Assembly: GCF_000443165.1 (NCBI RefSeq)
Contig: NZ_ATJV01000001.1
Coordinates: 1 to 64,000, forward strand
Length of the DNA: 64,000 bases
Direction: 5' to 3'
Source of the DNA: Thauera terpenica 58Eu
GTDB taxonomy: Bacteria; Pseudomonadota; Gammaproteobacteria; Burkholderiales; Rhodocyclaceae
Part shown: in pieces, positions 41,257 through 51,279 of the stretch
How positions within the stretch are numbered: the stretch's first letter is position 1
Layout of the letters: each line of letters begins with the position of its first letter
The notes under the pieces: model-generated
Databases searched by the model: none
Told to the model about the DNA's origin: nothing
Seen by the model: only the letters and a program-made list of their open reading frames with translations
Made by a program: the position numbers and the translations under genes

Positions 41257-43638
41257 TCAGTTACGCAGGGGCTTGCCCGTGTCGAGCATGTGCGCGATGC
41301 GCTGCTGGGTTTTCTCGCTCTTCAGCAACTCGAGAAACTGGGCACGCTCGACGTCCAGCACCCACTGCTCGCCGACGCGGCGACCAGAGTCCACTTCGCC
41401 GCCGCACAGCGCAGTCGCAGCCGCCTTGGCCACTCTATAGTCATGCGCCGAGATGAAACCGCCCTCGGCCATGTTCACCAGCATCATCTCGCAGGTTGCG
41501 ATGCCGTTGCGCCCGGCCACCGTGAGCGCCGGGTTGAGCATGGGTGGTCGCCATGCCGACTCGGCCAGTGCGCGCGCACGCCTGATCGCCACGTAAAGCA
41601 ACTCGTTGGCGTTGAGCACGATGTCGTCCGCTGCGCTGGCGAAACCGAGCTGCACCGCCTCCAGCGCGCTCTTGCTCGCGGTGGCCATGGCGATGGTCTG
41701 GAAGGCATTCTGGATATAGGGGAACACGTCGCCACCCGCAGCGCGCTGCGCCATCGCGTGCGCCTGCAGCGCAAACTCCTTGCTCCCGCCACCGGCGGGG
41801 ATCAGACCCACGCCCGCCTCGACCAGGCCCATGTAACTCTCGAGCGCCAGGACGCGGTGTGCCGCATGCATCGCGAACTCGCAGCCGCCACCCAGCGCCA
41901 TGCCCTGCACAGCCGCCACCACGGGCACCTGGGCATGCTTGATCGCCATCGAGGTACGCTGAAACCTGGCCACCATCTTGTCGAGCAGATCGAACTCGCC
42001 GGCCCGGCATGCCGCCCCCACTTGCTGCAGGTTGGCACCCACCGCGAACGGCGCCGGCTGCCAGATCACCAGGCCATCAAGATCGATCTCTGCGCGCGCG
42101 ATGGCTTCGAGCATGCCGTCCATGACCTCATCACCGATCGCATGCATCTTGGAGGTGATCGAGACGATGCCGATGCGCGCATCCTGATCAGCGCGCCGCC
42201 ACAGGCGCACACCGGCGTTCTCCCACAGCGTCTCGCCACGCTCGAGCGGCGCCTCGCCCAGCACGCGGTCGGGGTAGAGCTGGCGCTCATAGACCGCCAG
42301 ATCGGTTCGCGGCTTGAGCAATTTTTCGGCTGCGCTGAAGGAGCCCGCAGGGCTGTGCACGCCAGCACGCTCGAACACCCAGTCCGGCAGCGGCACGTCC
42401 GACATCGCACGCCCATGCTCGACGTCTTCGCGGATCATGCCCGCCACCGCCGCCCACCCGGCGCCCTGCCAGGCTTCGAACGGGCCTTGTGCCCACGCAA
42501 AGCCCCAGCGCATGGCCAGGTCAACATCGCGCGCCGTGTCGGCAATAGCACCCAGATGAACGGCGCAGTAGTGGAACACATCGCGGAACATGGACCACAG
42601 GAACTGCGCCTGCGGATGCGGATGTGCCGCCAACTGAGCGAATTTCTCGACCGGGCTCTTGAGCTTGAGAATGTCCTCAACATCAGGAAAAACCTCGCCG
42701 CCACTATCGCGATAATCCTGCAAGGCAAGATCGAGCACCTGAATCTGCTTGCCCTGCTTGCGGTAGATGCCGGCCTTGGTCTTCTGCCCCAGCGCGCCCT
42801 TGCCGATCAGCCCCTGCAACCAGGCAGGCGACTTGAAGTAGGCATGCCAGGGGTCGTCCGCCAAGGTAGCCTGCATGGTGTCGATGACATGGGCCAGGGT
42901 GTCGAGGCCGACCACGTCCGCGGTACGAAAGGTGGCGCTCTTGGGGCGGCCGATGCGCGGCCCGGTGAGCAGGTCGACCTCGTCGAAGCTCAGCCCCAGA
43001 CGCGCCGTGTGGTGCAGGACGGCCAGGATGGAGAACACACCGACGCGGTTGGCGACGAAGTTGGGCGTATCCCTGGCGCGCACGATGCTCTTGCCCAGTC
43101 GCGTCGTCAGCCAGGCCTCGAGCGCGTCCAGCATCGCCGCATCGGTGTCGGCAGTGGGGATGAGTTCCACCAGCGGCATGTAGCGCGGTGGATTGAAAAA
43201 ATGGATGCCGCAAAAGCGACTGCGCCGCTCGACCGGCATGCCGGCAGCCAGCGCAGTGATGGACAGGCCCGAGGTGTTGGAGGCAAACACAGCACCGGGC
43301 TTCAGAAAGGGGGCGACCCTGGCGTAAAGGTCGAGCTTCCACTCCATCTTCTCGGCAATGGCCTCGATCACGAGCTCGCACTCACCCAGGCGCGCGAGAT
43401 CGGCTTCGTAGTTGGCAGTTTCGATATATTGCGCCCGCTCCCGACTGGCGAAGGGCGCCGGATCGAGCTTGCCGATGCCCGCGAGCGCCTTGTTGGCGAT
43501 GCCGTTGGGCTCGCCCTCGGGTGCGGGCAAATCGAACAGAATCACGGGCACATCGGCATTGGCGCAATGAGCAGCGATCTGCGCGCCCATGACGCCGGCA
43601 CCGAGCACGGCTACTTTGCGGATGATGAGACGGCTCAT
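41257..43638 (-). CDS. fadN: 3-hydroxyacyl-CoA dehydrogenase/enoyl-CoA hydratase (FadN type)
   Basis: A 793-aa bifunctional beta-oxidation enzyme with the dehydrogenase half first. The NAD-binding AVLGAGVMGAQIAAHCANA is at the N-terminus, the catalytic histidine is in CGIHFFNPPRYMP (about residue 148), and the C-terminal half (about 480-690) is a crotonase domain with GMALGGGCEFAMHAAH and GLVEAGVGLIPAGGG. Domain order and length match Bacillus FadN (about 789 aa) rather than E. coli FadB/FadJ. The start follows GGAGAAACG. Confidence 0.9.
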   Translation of the reverse strand: MSRLIIRKVAVLGAGVMGAQIAAHCANADVPVILFDLPAPEGEPNGIANKALAGIGKLDPAPFASRERAQYIETANYEADLARLGECELVIEAIAEKMEWKLDLYARVAPFLKPGAVFASNTSGLSITALAAGMPVERRSRFCGIHFFNPPRYMPLVELIPTADTDAAMLDALEAWLTTRLGKSIVRARDTPNFVANRVGVFSILAVLHHTARLGLSFDEVDLLTGPRIGRPKSATFRTADVVGLDTLAHVIDTMQATLADDPWHAYFKSPAWLQGLIGKGALGQKTKAGIYRKQGKQIQVLDLALQDYRDSGGEVFPDVEDILKLKSPVEKFAQLAAHPHPQAQFLWSMFRDVFHYCAVHLGAIADTARDVDLAMRWGFAWAQGPFEAWQGAGWAAVAGMIREDVEHGRAMSDVPLPDWVFERAGVHSPAGSFSAAEKLLKPRTDLAVYERQLYPDRVLGEAPLERGETLWENAGVRLWRRADQDARIGIVSITSKMHAIGDEVMDGMLEAIARAEIDLDGLVIWQPAPFAVGANLQQVGAACRAGEFDLLDKMVARFQRTSMAIKHAQVPVVAAVQGMALGGGCEFAMHAAHRVLALESYMGLVEAGVGLIPAGGGSKEFALQAHAMAQRAAGGDVFPYIQNAFQTIAMATASKSALEAVQLGFASAADDIVLNANELLYVAIRRARALAESAWRPPMLNPALTVAGRNGIATCEMMLVNMAEGGFISAHDYRVAKAAATALCGGEVDSGRRVGEQWVLDVERAQFLELLKSEKTQQRIAHMLDTGKPLRN

Positions 43639-43698
43639 ACGTTTCTCCGGATGCGAAGCGGCCGGACCAGCAGGCCCGGCCGCAGCCCTCTGGGAGGA

Positions 43699-44985
43699 TT
43701 AGAAAGCGTGGTTGACCTGGAGCGAAAAGATGTTGACCGAGGTATCGAACGAGCCTCGCACGAACTGCCCGGTTTGCGTCATGCCGAGCACGGTGCGTCG
43801 CTCGATCTTCTCCTTGTCGAAGAAGAGACGCGCGTAGCCGGCGTCTATCGAGGTCTGCTTGTTGAGCTTGTAGTTAAGGCCGAAAGCCAGCCAGGTACGA
43901 TCCGAGTCAGGCAGGCGCACCGTTCGATCACTGACTGTAGTCACCGGTGACTCGTCGTACGCCATCCCCGCACGCAGGCGCAGTGCATCGGTGTACTGGT
44001 ACTGCATGCCCAGCCCGACCCGGAAGCTATCCTTGAAACCCAGTCGCTCGTCGGTCAAGGTGACGCCTAAGCTGCGATGCTTCACGTCGAGACTGGGAAT
44101 GGAGCTCCAGCCCATCCAGGTGTAGTCGGCCAGAATCTGCAACTTGTCGGACATCTGGTAGGCGAGCGCAATCGAAGCGGTATCGGGCAGTTCGACCGCC
44201 ACTTTGGCGGGGGTCGAGCTCGGCCCGGTTTCCACCTGGCCCTCCACGTCAAGGTCGATCTTCGAGCGATAAGTCAGCGCAAGCCGGGCTTGCGGGCTGA
44301 GTTCAAAGATTGCTCCGACGTTCCAGCCCCAACCCGTATCGTCGCCAGAAAGCTTGCTCTTGACGTCGACCGTACTGGGCAACGCGCCGGTCACTGGCTG
44401 CATGCCACGCAAGTCCGCCTCGAACTTCACGTAGTTCACACCAAAACCCAGCGCGATCTTTTCATTGACGCGAAATGCCACGCTGGGGTTGAGGTTGATC
44501 GCCTTGATCTCGGAATACACACCCTGGTAACGCCCGATGAAGTCATCAGCCCACTCGGTGGCATTGCCAAAAGTGGGCGAAACACCCAGACCAACACGCA
44601 GATCCTTGTTGATCGACATCGCCCAATAAGCGGCCGGCACGGCTGAAACACCTCCCGCATTGCCGCCCTTGCTACCCAGCGCGTAGGCCGGCACAGGAGG
44701 TGCTGCGACCCTGAGCGCGTTCGACCCTCGGTCAGAAAACTCCAGCGAGCGATCAAGCACGGTCAGGGCGCCCGTTACGTGATGCCCTTCGCTCAGATAC
44801 AGCATCCCTGCCGGATTGAAGAAAATCGTGCTGGCATCCTCTGCCACTGCAGCTGAGCCCGCGTAGGCGTAGCCGGTTCCTGCCCCGTTCTGATTTTGCA
44901 GCGCAAACCCCGCCGCCATCGCATGGCCTGCCGCCAGTCCAGCCGTTGCCGCAGCCATATTGACTACCAGACGCTTCATCTTCAT
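43699..44985 (-). CDS. fadL: OmpP1/FadL-family outer membrane transporter
   Basis: A 428-aa outer-membrane beta-barrel for uptake of long-chain fatty acids or other hydrophobic substrates. A signal peptide ends near A25. The N-terminal hatch GFALQNQNGAGTGYAYAG contains the NPA-type motif region (TIFFNPAGM). The last strand ends in QVNHAF with a terminal aromatic residue, as expected for Bam recognition. It sits among beta-oxidation genes, which supports fatty-acid uptake over aromatic hydrocarbon uptake. Confidence 0.9.
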   Translation of the reverse strand: MKMKRLVVNMAAATAGLAAGHAMAAGFALQNQNGAGTGYAYAGSAAVAEDASTIFFNPAGMLYLSEGHHVTGALTVLDRSLEFSDRGSNALRVAAPPVPAYALGSKGGNAGGVSAVPAAYWAMSINKDLRVGLGVSPTFGNATEWADDFIGRYQGVYSEIKAINLNPSVAFRVNEKIALGFGVNYVKFEADLRGMQPVTGALPSTVDVKSKLSGDDTGWGWNVGAIFELSPQARLALTYRSKIDLDVEGQVETGPSSTPAKVAVELPDTASIALAYQMSDKLQILADYTWMGWSSIPSLDVKHRSLGVTLTDERLGFKDSFRVGLGMQYQYTDALRLRAGMAYDESPVTTVSDRTVRLPDSDRTWLAFGLNYKLNKQTSIDAGYARLFFDKEKIERRTVLGMTQTGQFVRGSFDTSVNIFSLQVNHAF

Positions 44986-45060
44986 GTCTCGCCCCCTATC
45001 CTCGTCATTGATTGCAGGTCATGCCCGCTCTGATCGAAAATACCGCCCTCGCCCTACGCT

Positions 45061-45468
45061 CTACTCGGCCGGCACCGGCCGCTTGCGCCCCTTGTCATCG
45101 AGTGCGACGTAAGTAAGTCGCGCCTCGGTCACCTTCACCACCACCGGGTTCTCCGGGTCACGCTCGGCAAACACCTCGACGTCAACCGTGATCGACGTCC
45201 GCCCGACCGCTGTCACCTCGGCGTAAAAGCTCACCAGATCACCAACCGACACCGGCTGCTTGAAGGTGAATGAATTCACCGCCACGGTGGTCACCCGCGA
45301 GCGCGCGCGCCGCACCGCTGGAATGGCACCGGCGATGTCCGCCATCGACATCACCCAGCCACCGAACACATCGCCGGCGGGGTTGAGGTCGGCAGGCATG
45401 GGCATGACGCGCAAGGCGGGTTGCTTGTCCTGCGGCAGCGCGGTCCTCAAGGTGGCGAGATCGCTCAT
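45061..45468 (-). CDS. Acyl-CoA thioesterase, YciA-like hotdog fold
   Basis: A 135-aa single-hotdog thioesterase. The residues expected at the active site are in MPADLNPAGDVFGGWVMSMADIAG (about residues 24-47), followed by the VAVNSFTFKQPVSVGDLVSFY strand region. Such enzymes hydrolyse acyl-CoA to free acid plus CoA and can relieve CoA sequestration during beta-oxidation. It lies 34 bp after the FadJ-like gene and 75 bp before fadL on the same strand. Confidence 0.9.
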   Translation of the reverse strand: MSDLATLRTALPQDKQPALRVMPMPADLNPAGDVFGGWVMSMADIAGAIPAVRRARSRVTTVAVNSFTFKQPVSVGDLVSFYAEVTAVGRTSITVDVEVFAERDPENPVVVKVTEARLTYVALDDKGRKRPVPAE

Positions 45469-45502
45469 CCAGGTCTCCTGTCATGTAAGTTGTCGGACAC
45501 GT

Positions 45503-47491
45503 TCAGCCAATTCCGGGCTCAGTGCCAATTCGGGTTTTCCCGAGACTGCGGGCAAGCTGCAGGGGCCCGCCGGTGTGAGGTGCAAAGCCGGTGCCGAATA
45601 TCACCCCGGCATCGGCCAGATCCGCATCGGCCACCACCGCCTCGCGCACGCAGCGTTCAGCGGCGGCCAGCAAGGGCGCCAGGATGCGATCGGCGAGCTC
45701 GGGGGCGAACGCCCCTGCCTCGCCCTTTTGCGCCTTGCCCTCCACCCAGCGGTAGTAACCTTCGCCGCTCTTGCGCCCGAGCTTGCCTTCGGCGACCAGT
45801 TTCAGCAGCCGCGGCGGCGGCTTCGCGCCCGCGCCGGCAAGCGCCTCACCGGCGGCCACCGCGATGTCGAGACCGACGGTATCGACGAGTTCGACCGGAC
45901 CGATCGGCATGCCGAAACGCACCAGGGCGGCGTCGACGGTTTCGGGCGCACAGCCTTCCTCGACGCAGCGCAGGGCCTCGAGCATGTAGGGGCCAAGCAC
46001 CGCATTGACCAGGAAACCGGGCGCGCTCTTCACCGGCAGCGGCAGCTTGTCGAGCGCGCGCACGAAACCGATTGCGCGGCGCAGCACCTCAGGGTCGCTG
46101 GCCTCGCCGTGCACCACCTCCACCAGCGGCAGTTGCGCCACCGGGTTGAAGAAGTGAATGCCGACCAAGCGCTGCGGCGCCTGCAGCGCGCAGGCGATAT
46201 CCTCCAGGCGCAGGCTGGAGGTGTTGGTCGCGAGCACCGCGTCCGCTCTGGCGTGGCGCTCGAGCTCGGCAAACACGCTGCGCTTGGCTTCCAGATTCTC
46301 GGAGATGGCTTCGATGATCAGCTCGGCGTGCGCGACACCCTGAGCCTGGGAGTCGGGGATGAGACGATCGAGCGCAAAGCGCACGCGGCGGGCGTCGCCC
46401 TTGTAACGGCGCTCGAACAGCTTGGCCGCACGCTGGATGGCGGGCGCAATGCGCTCCACCGTCTGATCCTGCAGGGTCACGCGCATGCCACGCAACGCAC
46501 ACAGCGCGGCAATGTCGCCGCCCATCACGCCGGCGCCGACCACATGCACGTGCCTGGGCGAGAACGCGCCATCCTTGCCAAAGGCCTTCAGGCGCTCCTG
46601 CAGGAAGAACACCCGAAGCAGGTTTCTTGTTGTTGGCGAGGCAAACAAGGCCTCGAGCGCGGCGGGCTCACCTGCGGGCACGGCGAGCACGTTGCCGTCA
46701 TATCTTTCCCAGATATCGATGATGGCGTAGGGTGCAGGATAGTTTTCGCGTACGACCTTTGCGGCGGTCTGCTTGCGCGCCTTGTCGGCAAGCTTGCCGC
46801 GCAGGGGGCCGTTGATCACGTAACGCAGGACGCATTCGGGCACGGCCAGCTTGCGTGGGGCAGCACCGGACAGCACCATGATGCGCGCGGCTGCGTCCAT
46901 GACCCGCGCCGGCACGCAATCGGTGACCAGTCCCAGGCGTCTGGCTTTCCTGCCATCGACACTCTTGCCGGTCAGCATCATGTCCAGCGCCGCCATCGGG
47001 CCAATGGTGGCCGGTAGCCGCTTGATGCCGCCCCAGCCCGGAACGATGCCCAGCATGACCTCGGGCAGCGCCAGCCTGGTGCCGGGCTCATCGACGGCCA
47101 GGCGGTAACGACAGGCCAGCGCCAGTTCCAGCCCACCACCCAGACAGTGACCACGGATCAGCGCCAATGTGGGATAGCCCACCGCAGCCAGCCGATTGAG
47201 CAGACTCCAGCCACGCTCCACGAAACCGCGCGCAGCCGCGACCGAATCAAAGCTCGCGAACTCGTCAATATCCGCTCCGGCGATGAAACCGGCCCCCTTG
47301 CCCGATGCGATCACCAGCGCTGTGGGCGCGCGCGCATCGAGCGCGTCAAGCACCTGACTGAACTCCCCCAACACCTCGGAGGACAAGGTATTTGCCGCCG
47401 CACCCGCACAATCGATCTCGAGCCAGGCGAGGCCGTCATCCTCGTAGCGCAAGCGCCAGTGCTGCCATGTCTGTTGCGTGATCGGGCTCAT
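45503..47491 (-). CDS. fadJ: Enoyl-CoA hydratase/3-hydroxyacyl-CoA dehydrogenase (FadJ/FadB type)
   Basis: A 662-aa bifunctional protein with the hydratase half first. The crotonase motifs are FIAGADIDEFAS, GHCLGGGLELALACRYRLA and ALPEVMLGIVPGWGG within residues 1-190. The dehydrogenase half begins with HVVGAGVMGGDIAAL (about 315), then VGIHFFNPVAQLPLVEVVHG (about 445). It is shorter than E. coli FadB (729) and FadJ (714). Its start overlaps the fadI-like thiolase by 4 bp, the usual FadI-FadJ partner arrangement. The symbol reflects architecture and pairing, not proven orthology. Confidence 0.88.
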   Translation of the reverse strand: MSPITQQTWQHWRLRYEDDGLAWLEIDCAGAAANTLSSEVLGEFSQVLDALDARAPTALVIASGKGAGFIAGADIDEFASFDSVAAARGFVERGWSLLNRLAAVGYPTLALIRGHCLGGGLELALACRYRLAVDEPGTRLALPEVMLGIVPGWGGIKRLPATIGPMAALDMMLTGKSVDGRKARRLGLVTDCVPARVMDAAARIMVLSGAAPRKLAVPECVLRYVINGPLRGKLADKARKQTAAKVVRENYPAPYAIIDIWERYDGNVLAVPAGEPAALEALFASPTTRNLLRVFFLQERLKAFGKDGAFSPRHVHVVGAGVMGGDIAALCALRGMRVTLQDQTVERIAPAIQRAAKLFERRYKGDARRVRFALDRLIPDSQAQGVAHAELIIEAISENLEAKRSVFAELERHARADAVLATNTSSLRLEDIACALQAPQRLVGIHFFNPVAQLPLVEVVHGEASDPEVLRRAIGFVRALDKLPLPVKSAPGFLVNAVLGPYMLEALRCVEEGCAPETVDAALVRFGMPIGPVELVDTVGLDIAVAAGEALAGAGAKPPPRLLKLVAEGKLGRKSGEGYYRWVEGKAQKGEAGAFAPELADRILAPLLAAAERCVREAVVADADLADAGVIFGTGFAPHTGGPLQLARSLGKTRIGTEPGIG

Positions 47492-48774
47492 TGCACCGTC
47501 TCCACCAGCATCGCACCGCCCTGCCCGCCGCCGATGCAGATCGACGCCAAGCCCCGCTGACCGCCAGTGCGATGCAACACATTGAGCAGATGCAGAACAA
47601 TGCGCGCGCCGCTCGCTCCCACCGGATGACCGAGCGCCACCGCGCCGCCATCGACGTTGAGCCTTGCCATGTCGGGTGCACCGGGTGCGGCCTCGACGCC
47701 AAGGTGCTGGCGGCAGTAATCATCGTCATCAAAAGCGCGCAGGCAGGCGATGACCTGCGCCGCAAAAGCTTCATTCAACTCCCATACATCCAGGTCGTTC
47801 GGTGCCAGACCATGGCGCTGCAGGATGGGCATCGCGGCATGCACCGGCCCCAGGCCCATCTGCGCGGGCGCCAGCGCTGCCCATTGGCTGTCCACAATGC
47901 GTCCGCGCGGCTGCAGGCCGTGGCGCTCGACTGCCGCGGCCGAAGCCAGCACCAGCCAGGCCGCGCCATCGCTGATCTGTGAGCTGTTGCCGGGGGTGAT
48001 GCGTCCGTACTTCTTGTCGAAGAAGGGTTTGAGCTTCGCCAGAGCTTCCACCGAGGAGTCGTGGCGCACGCCGTCATCGGCGGCGAATACCGTGCCGTCG
48101 CGCCCGATCAGCGGCACGATCTCATCGGCGTAGTGTCCGGCATCCTGCGCAGCCACAACACGCTGATGGCTGTGCACTGCAAACGCGTCCATCTCTGCAC
48201 GGGTGATGCCGAACTTGAAGGCGAGATTCTCGGCCGTCTGCCCCATCAGCTGGCCGATCACCGGGTCAGTCAGCCCTTTCATGATGCCGACCACCGGCGC
48301 CAGATGCCTCAAGGGCAGCGACTTCAGCGCGCGCAGCTTCTGCCCCACGTTCCTGGTCGCAAACCAGTTTGCCAGCCAGCGCGTCATGGCCTCGGAGAAC
48401 AACAGCGGCGCATGCGAAAGCGCATCGACGCCGCCGGCCAGCACCAGCTCCGAGCGCCCCAGGCGAATGTTGGCCACCGCAGAATCCAGCGCCTGCATGC
48501 CCGAAGCGCAGTTGCGCATCACCGTCCACCCCGGAACGGCATCCCCACAGCCCATGCGCAGCGCCACCACACGGCCGATGTTGACCTCATCGGCGGCCGG
48601 GCTGGCGCAGCCCAGGATCACTTCATCGAGTTGCTCGGGCGCGAAGGGCTGGCGCAGCAGCAGCGCCGAACCGGCGGCGGTCGCCATGTCCGCCGCGGAG
48701 AAGGGGCCAGGGCCGGTGCGAGCCTTGAGGAAAGGCGTGCGCGCACCATCAATGATGAAGACCTCGCGCGTCAT
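47488..48774 (-). CDS. fadI: Acetyl-CoA C-acyltransferase (thiolase), FadI-like
   Basis: A 428-aa thiolase of the FadI/trifunctional-beta group, recognised by its extra loop region (LRALKSLPLRHLAPVVG, about residues 140-156). The nucleophile is in MRNCASGMQAL (about residue 91), with NEAFAAQV, GHPVGASGA and CIGGGQGGAM. The ATG at 48774 (MTREVFIIDG) is the natural start and overlaps fadE by 4 bp. It is partnered with the FadJ-like subunit next to it. Confidence 0.9.
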   Translation of the reverse strand: MTREVFIIDGARTPFLKARTGPGPFSAADMATAAGSALLLRQPFAPEQLDEVILGCASPAADEVNIGRVVALRMGCGDAVPGWTVMRNCASGMQALDSAVANIRLGRSELVLAGGVDALSHAPLLFSEAMTRWLANWFATRNVGQKLRALKSLPLRHLAPVVGIMKGLTDPVIGQLMGQTAENLAFKFGITRAEMDAFAVHSHQRVVAAQDAGHYADEIVPLIGRDGTVFAADDGVRHDSSVEALAKLKPFFDKKYGRITPGNSSQISDGAAWLVLASAAAVERHGLQPRGRIVDSQWAALAPAQMGLGPVHAAMPILQRHGLAPNDLDVWELNEAFAAQVIACLRAFDDDDYCRQHLGVEAAPGAPDMARLNVDGGAVALGHPVGASGARIVLHLLNVLHRTGGQRGLASICIGGGQGGAMLVETVQ

Positions 48775-51257
48775 GTCCTGGCCTTGGACAGCGGCGATGA
48801 ATCCGGCATGTCGCACAGCGCCGCCTTGAGCTCGAAGTCGTAGGGGAAGTCATCCACACGGATGACCTTGTCGCGCAACATGTTGCGCCGCTCCACGAGC
48901 TCATACTCGTCGGCGCTGATCACCCCGGCGTCGCGCGCACGGCGCCACAGCTCATCGACATCGCCACTGGTCATCAGGCCAGGGGTGAAGGCGCCGGAAC
49001 GTTGCGCCTGCTTCACCTTGCTCTCGATCGGCTCGGCAGCGATGGTCGCGAGCAGCGCGGCCTCGAGCGCCGCGACCGGCTCTTCGATGTCGGTGGGCAG
49101 ATAGACGTCGGAGCTCAGTCGATCGCGCGTCGCGGACGGCGCGATGAGAAGCGCCGCCACCTTGTGGCCGAGGCGGTCCGAAGGCACGACGTAGGGCCGA
49201 CCGAGCGGGAACACGACGAGGTGGCGCAGCACCAGGGCGAAGAGCTTGTTGGGGAAGTTGGCAATCACACCCTCGAAAGCGAGCTGGATGCGGAACATGC
49301 AGTCCCAGATCGCCCAGTGCATGAGCGGCGCGTCAGCCGCGCAGCGGCCCTCGGCCTCATAGCGCTTGAGCGTGGCGGTGGCGAGATACATCAGCGACAG
49401 AATGTCGCCCAGTCGCGCCGACAGCTTTTCCTTGCGCTTGAGCGCCCCACCCATGCTGCCCATCGAAACATCGGCGATGAAGGCGAAGGCGGCCGAGAAG
49501 CGGGTCAATTGCTGGTAATAACGGCGCGTCTCGCGTGCCACGCCTTGCGGTACCTTGACGAAATGCGAGCCGGTCAGCCCCATCACGATCGCACGCCCGG
49601 CATTGCTGACCGTGAAACCGACGTGATCCCACAACACGAGGTCGAAGGCGTCCTCATCGTCGCGCTGCGCCGCGTCCATTTCGGCGAGCACGAAGGGGTG
49701 GCAGCGAATGGCGCCCTGACCGAACAGGATCAGGCTGCGGGTGAGGATGTTCGCCCCCTCGACCGTAATGCCGATGGGAATCTGCTGATAGGCACGACCG
49801 AGGAAGTTCTGCGGCCCGAGGCAGATCCCCTTGCCTCCGATCACGTCCATGCCGTCGTTGACGACCTGGCGCGCACGCTCGGTGACGTGATATTTGACGA
49901 TGGCCGACACCACCGACGGCTTCTCGCCCAGATCGATCGCACCCGCCGTCATCACGCGCGCGGCGTCGCACAAGTAGGTGTTGCCCCCAATGCGCGTCAA
50001 GGCCTCTTCCACACCTTCGAAGCGACCGATCGCAGTGCGGAACTGGTAACGCACGCGGGCGTAGGCCCCCACCGCACGCGCAGTCATCTTCTGCATGCCG
50101 ACGTTGGCGCCCGGCAGCGAGATCGAGCGCCCGGCCGCGAGACACTCCATCAACATGCGCCAGCCCTGGCCCGCCATCTTCGGCCCGCCGATGATGAACT
50201 CGAGCGGCATGAACACGTCCGTGCCGCGCACCGGACCGTTCATCCACACCGCGTTGAGCGGCATGTGGCGACGACCGATCTCGACGCCGGGGTGGTCGTG
50301 CGGCACCAGGGCGCAGGTGATGCCGATATCCTGTTCGCCACCCAGCAGGCCGTCCGGGTCATACATCCTGAAAGCCAGCCCGAACACGGTGCACACCGGC
50401 GCCAGGGTGATGTAGCGCTTGTCGAAACTGACGCGCACGCCCAGCACTTCCTCCTCATTCCAGATGCCCTTGCACACCACGCCGGCATCCGGAATCGACG
50501 CCGCGTCCGAACCCGCCCACGGACTGGTCAGCGCAAACGCGGGGATTTCTTGCCCACTGGCCAAGCCGGGCAGGTAGCGCTGCTTCTGTTCGGGCGTGCC
50601 GTAGTGCAGCAGCAACTCGGCCGGACCAAGCGAATTGGGCACCATGACGGTGACCGCGGGGGCCGATGAGCGCGTCGACAGCTTGGTGATCACCTGTGAG
50701 TGGGCATAGGCGGAGAAGCCCTTGCCGCCGTACTCCTTGGGGATGATCATGCCCAGGAAGCCCTGGTCGCGGATGTACTCCCACACCGCCAGCGGCATGT
50801 CCTGCTTCTGGGTGCACTCCCAGTCGTTGGTGAGGCGGCACAGTTCATCGACTTCGTTATCGAGAAAAGCCTGCTCCTCTTCACTCAGCTTCGGCCAGGG
50901 GTACTTCCCGAACTTGTCCCAGTCCGGATTACCTCTGAACAGCTCTCCCTCCCACCACACCGTGCCGGCCTCGATCGCGTCCTTTTCGGTCTGCGACATA
51001 CCCGGCAGCGCCTTGCGGAAGGCCTTGAAGATGGGCGCCGTCACCCACTGCCGGCGCCAGCTTTCGACCAGAAACAGACTCATCGCTCCGGCATAGAGCG
51101 CGAGCACGAAAAAGGTCAGCAGCACTGAGCCATCCGCCGCCCAGCCCATTGCCGCAATCCACACCAGACCGGTGAGCAGCCAGATAGGGAGAGGGACACG
51201 CCGATAGGCGAGCGTCACCACCAGTACGGGCAGACAAACAAGGACAATCCAGAACAT
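48771..51257 (-). CDS. fadE: Membrane-associated acyl-CoA dehydrogenase FadE
   Basis: An 828-aa acyl-CoA dehydrogenase of the long FadE type that introduces the first double bond of beta-oxidation. Two N-terminal hydrophobic helices (about 2-20 and 25-65) anchor it. The dehydrogenase core starts near residue 140 (MIIPKEYGGKGFSAYAHSQ), with the ALTSPWAGSD FAD loop and DVIGGKGICLGPQN. A long C-terminal extension is characteristic of FadE (E. coli 814 aa). The ATG at 51257 is preferred because AAAGGAG lies at ideal spacing. It is 22 bp after the TetR stop. Confidence 0.93.
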   Translation of the reverse strand: MFWIVLVCLPVLVVTLAYRRVPLPIWLLTGLVWIAAMGWAADGSVLLTFFVLALYAGAMSLFLVESWRRQWVTAPIFKAFRKALPGMSQTEKDAIEAGTVWWEGELFRGNPDWDKFGKYPWPKLSEEEQAFLDNEVDELCRLTNDWECTQKQDMPLAVWEYIRDQGFLGMIIPKEYGGKGFSAYAHSQVITKLSTRSSAPAVTVMVPNSLGPAELLLHYGTPEQKQRYLPGLASGQEIPAFALTSPWAGSDAASIPDAGVVCKGIWNEEEVLGVRVSFDKRYITLAPVCTVFGLAFRMYDPDGLLGGEQDIGITCALVPHDHPGVEIGRRHMPLNAVWMNGPVRGTDVFMPLEFIIGGPKMAGQGWRMLMECLAAGRSISLPGANVGMQKMTARAVGAYARVRYQFRTAIGRFEGVEEALTRIGGNTYLCDAARVMTAGAIDLGEKPSVVSAIVKYHVTERARQVVNDGMDVIGGKGICLGPQNFLGRAYQQIPIGITVEGANILTRSLILFGQGAIRCHPFVLAEMDAAQRDDEDAFDLVLWDHVGFTVSNAGRAIVMGLTGSHFVKVPQGVARETRRYYQQLTRFSAAFAFIADVSMGSMGGALKRKEKLSARLGDILSLMYLATATLKRYEAEGRCAADAPLMHWAIWDCMFRIQLAFEGVIANFPNKLFALVLRHLVVFPLGRPYVVPSDRLGHKVAALLIAPSATRDRLSSDVYLPTDIEEPVAALEAALLATIAAEPIESKVKQAQRSGAFTPGLMTSGDVDELWRRARDAGVISADEYELVERRNMLRDKVIRVDDFPYDFELKAALCDMPDSSPLSKART

Positions 51258-51279
51258 CGCCATCTCCTTTGCCGGGGAC

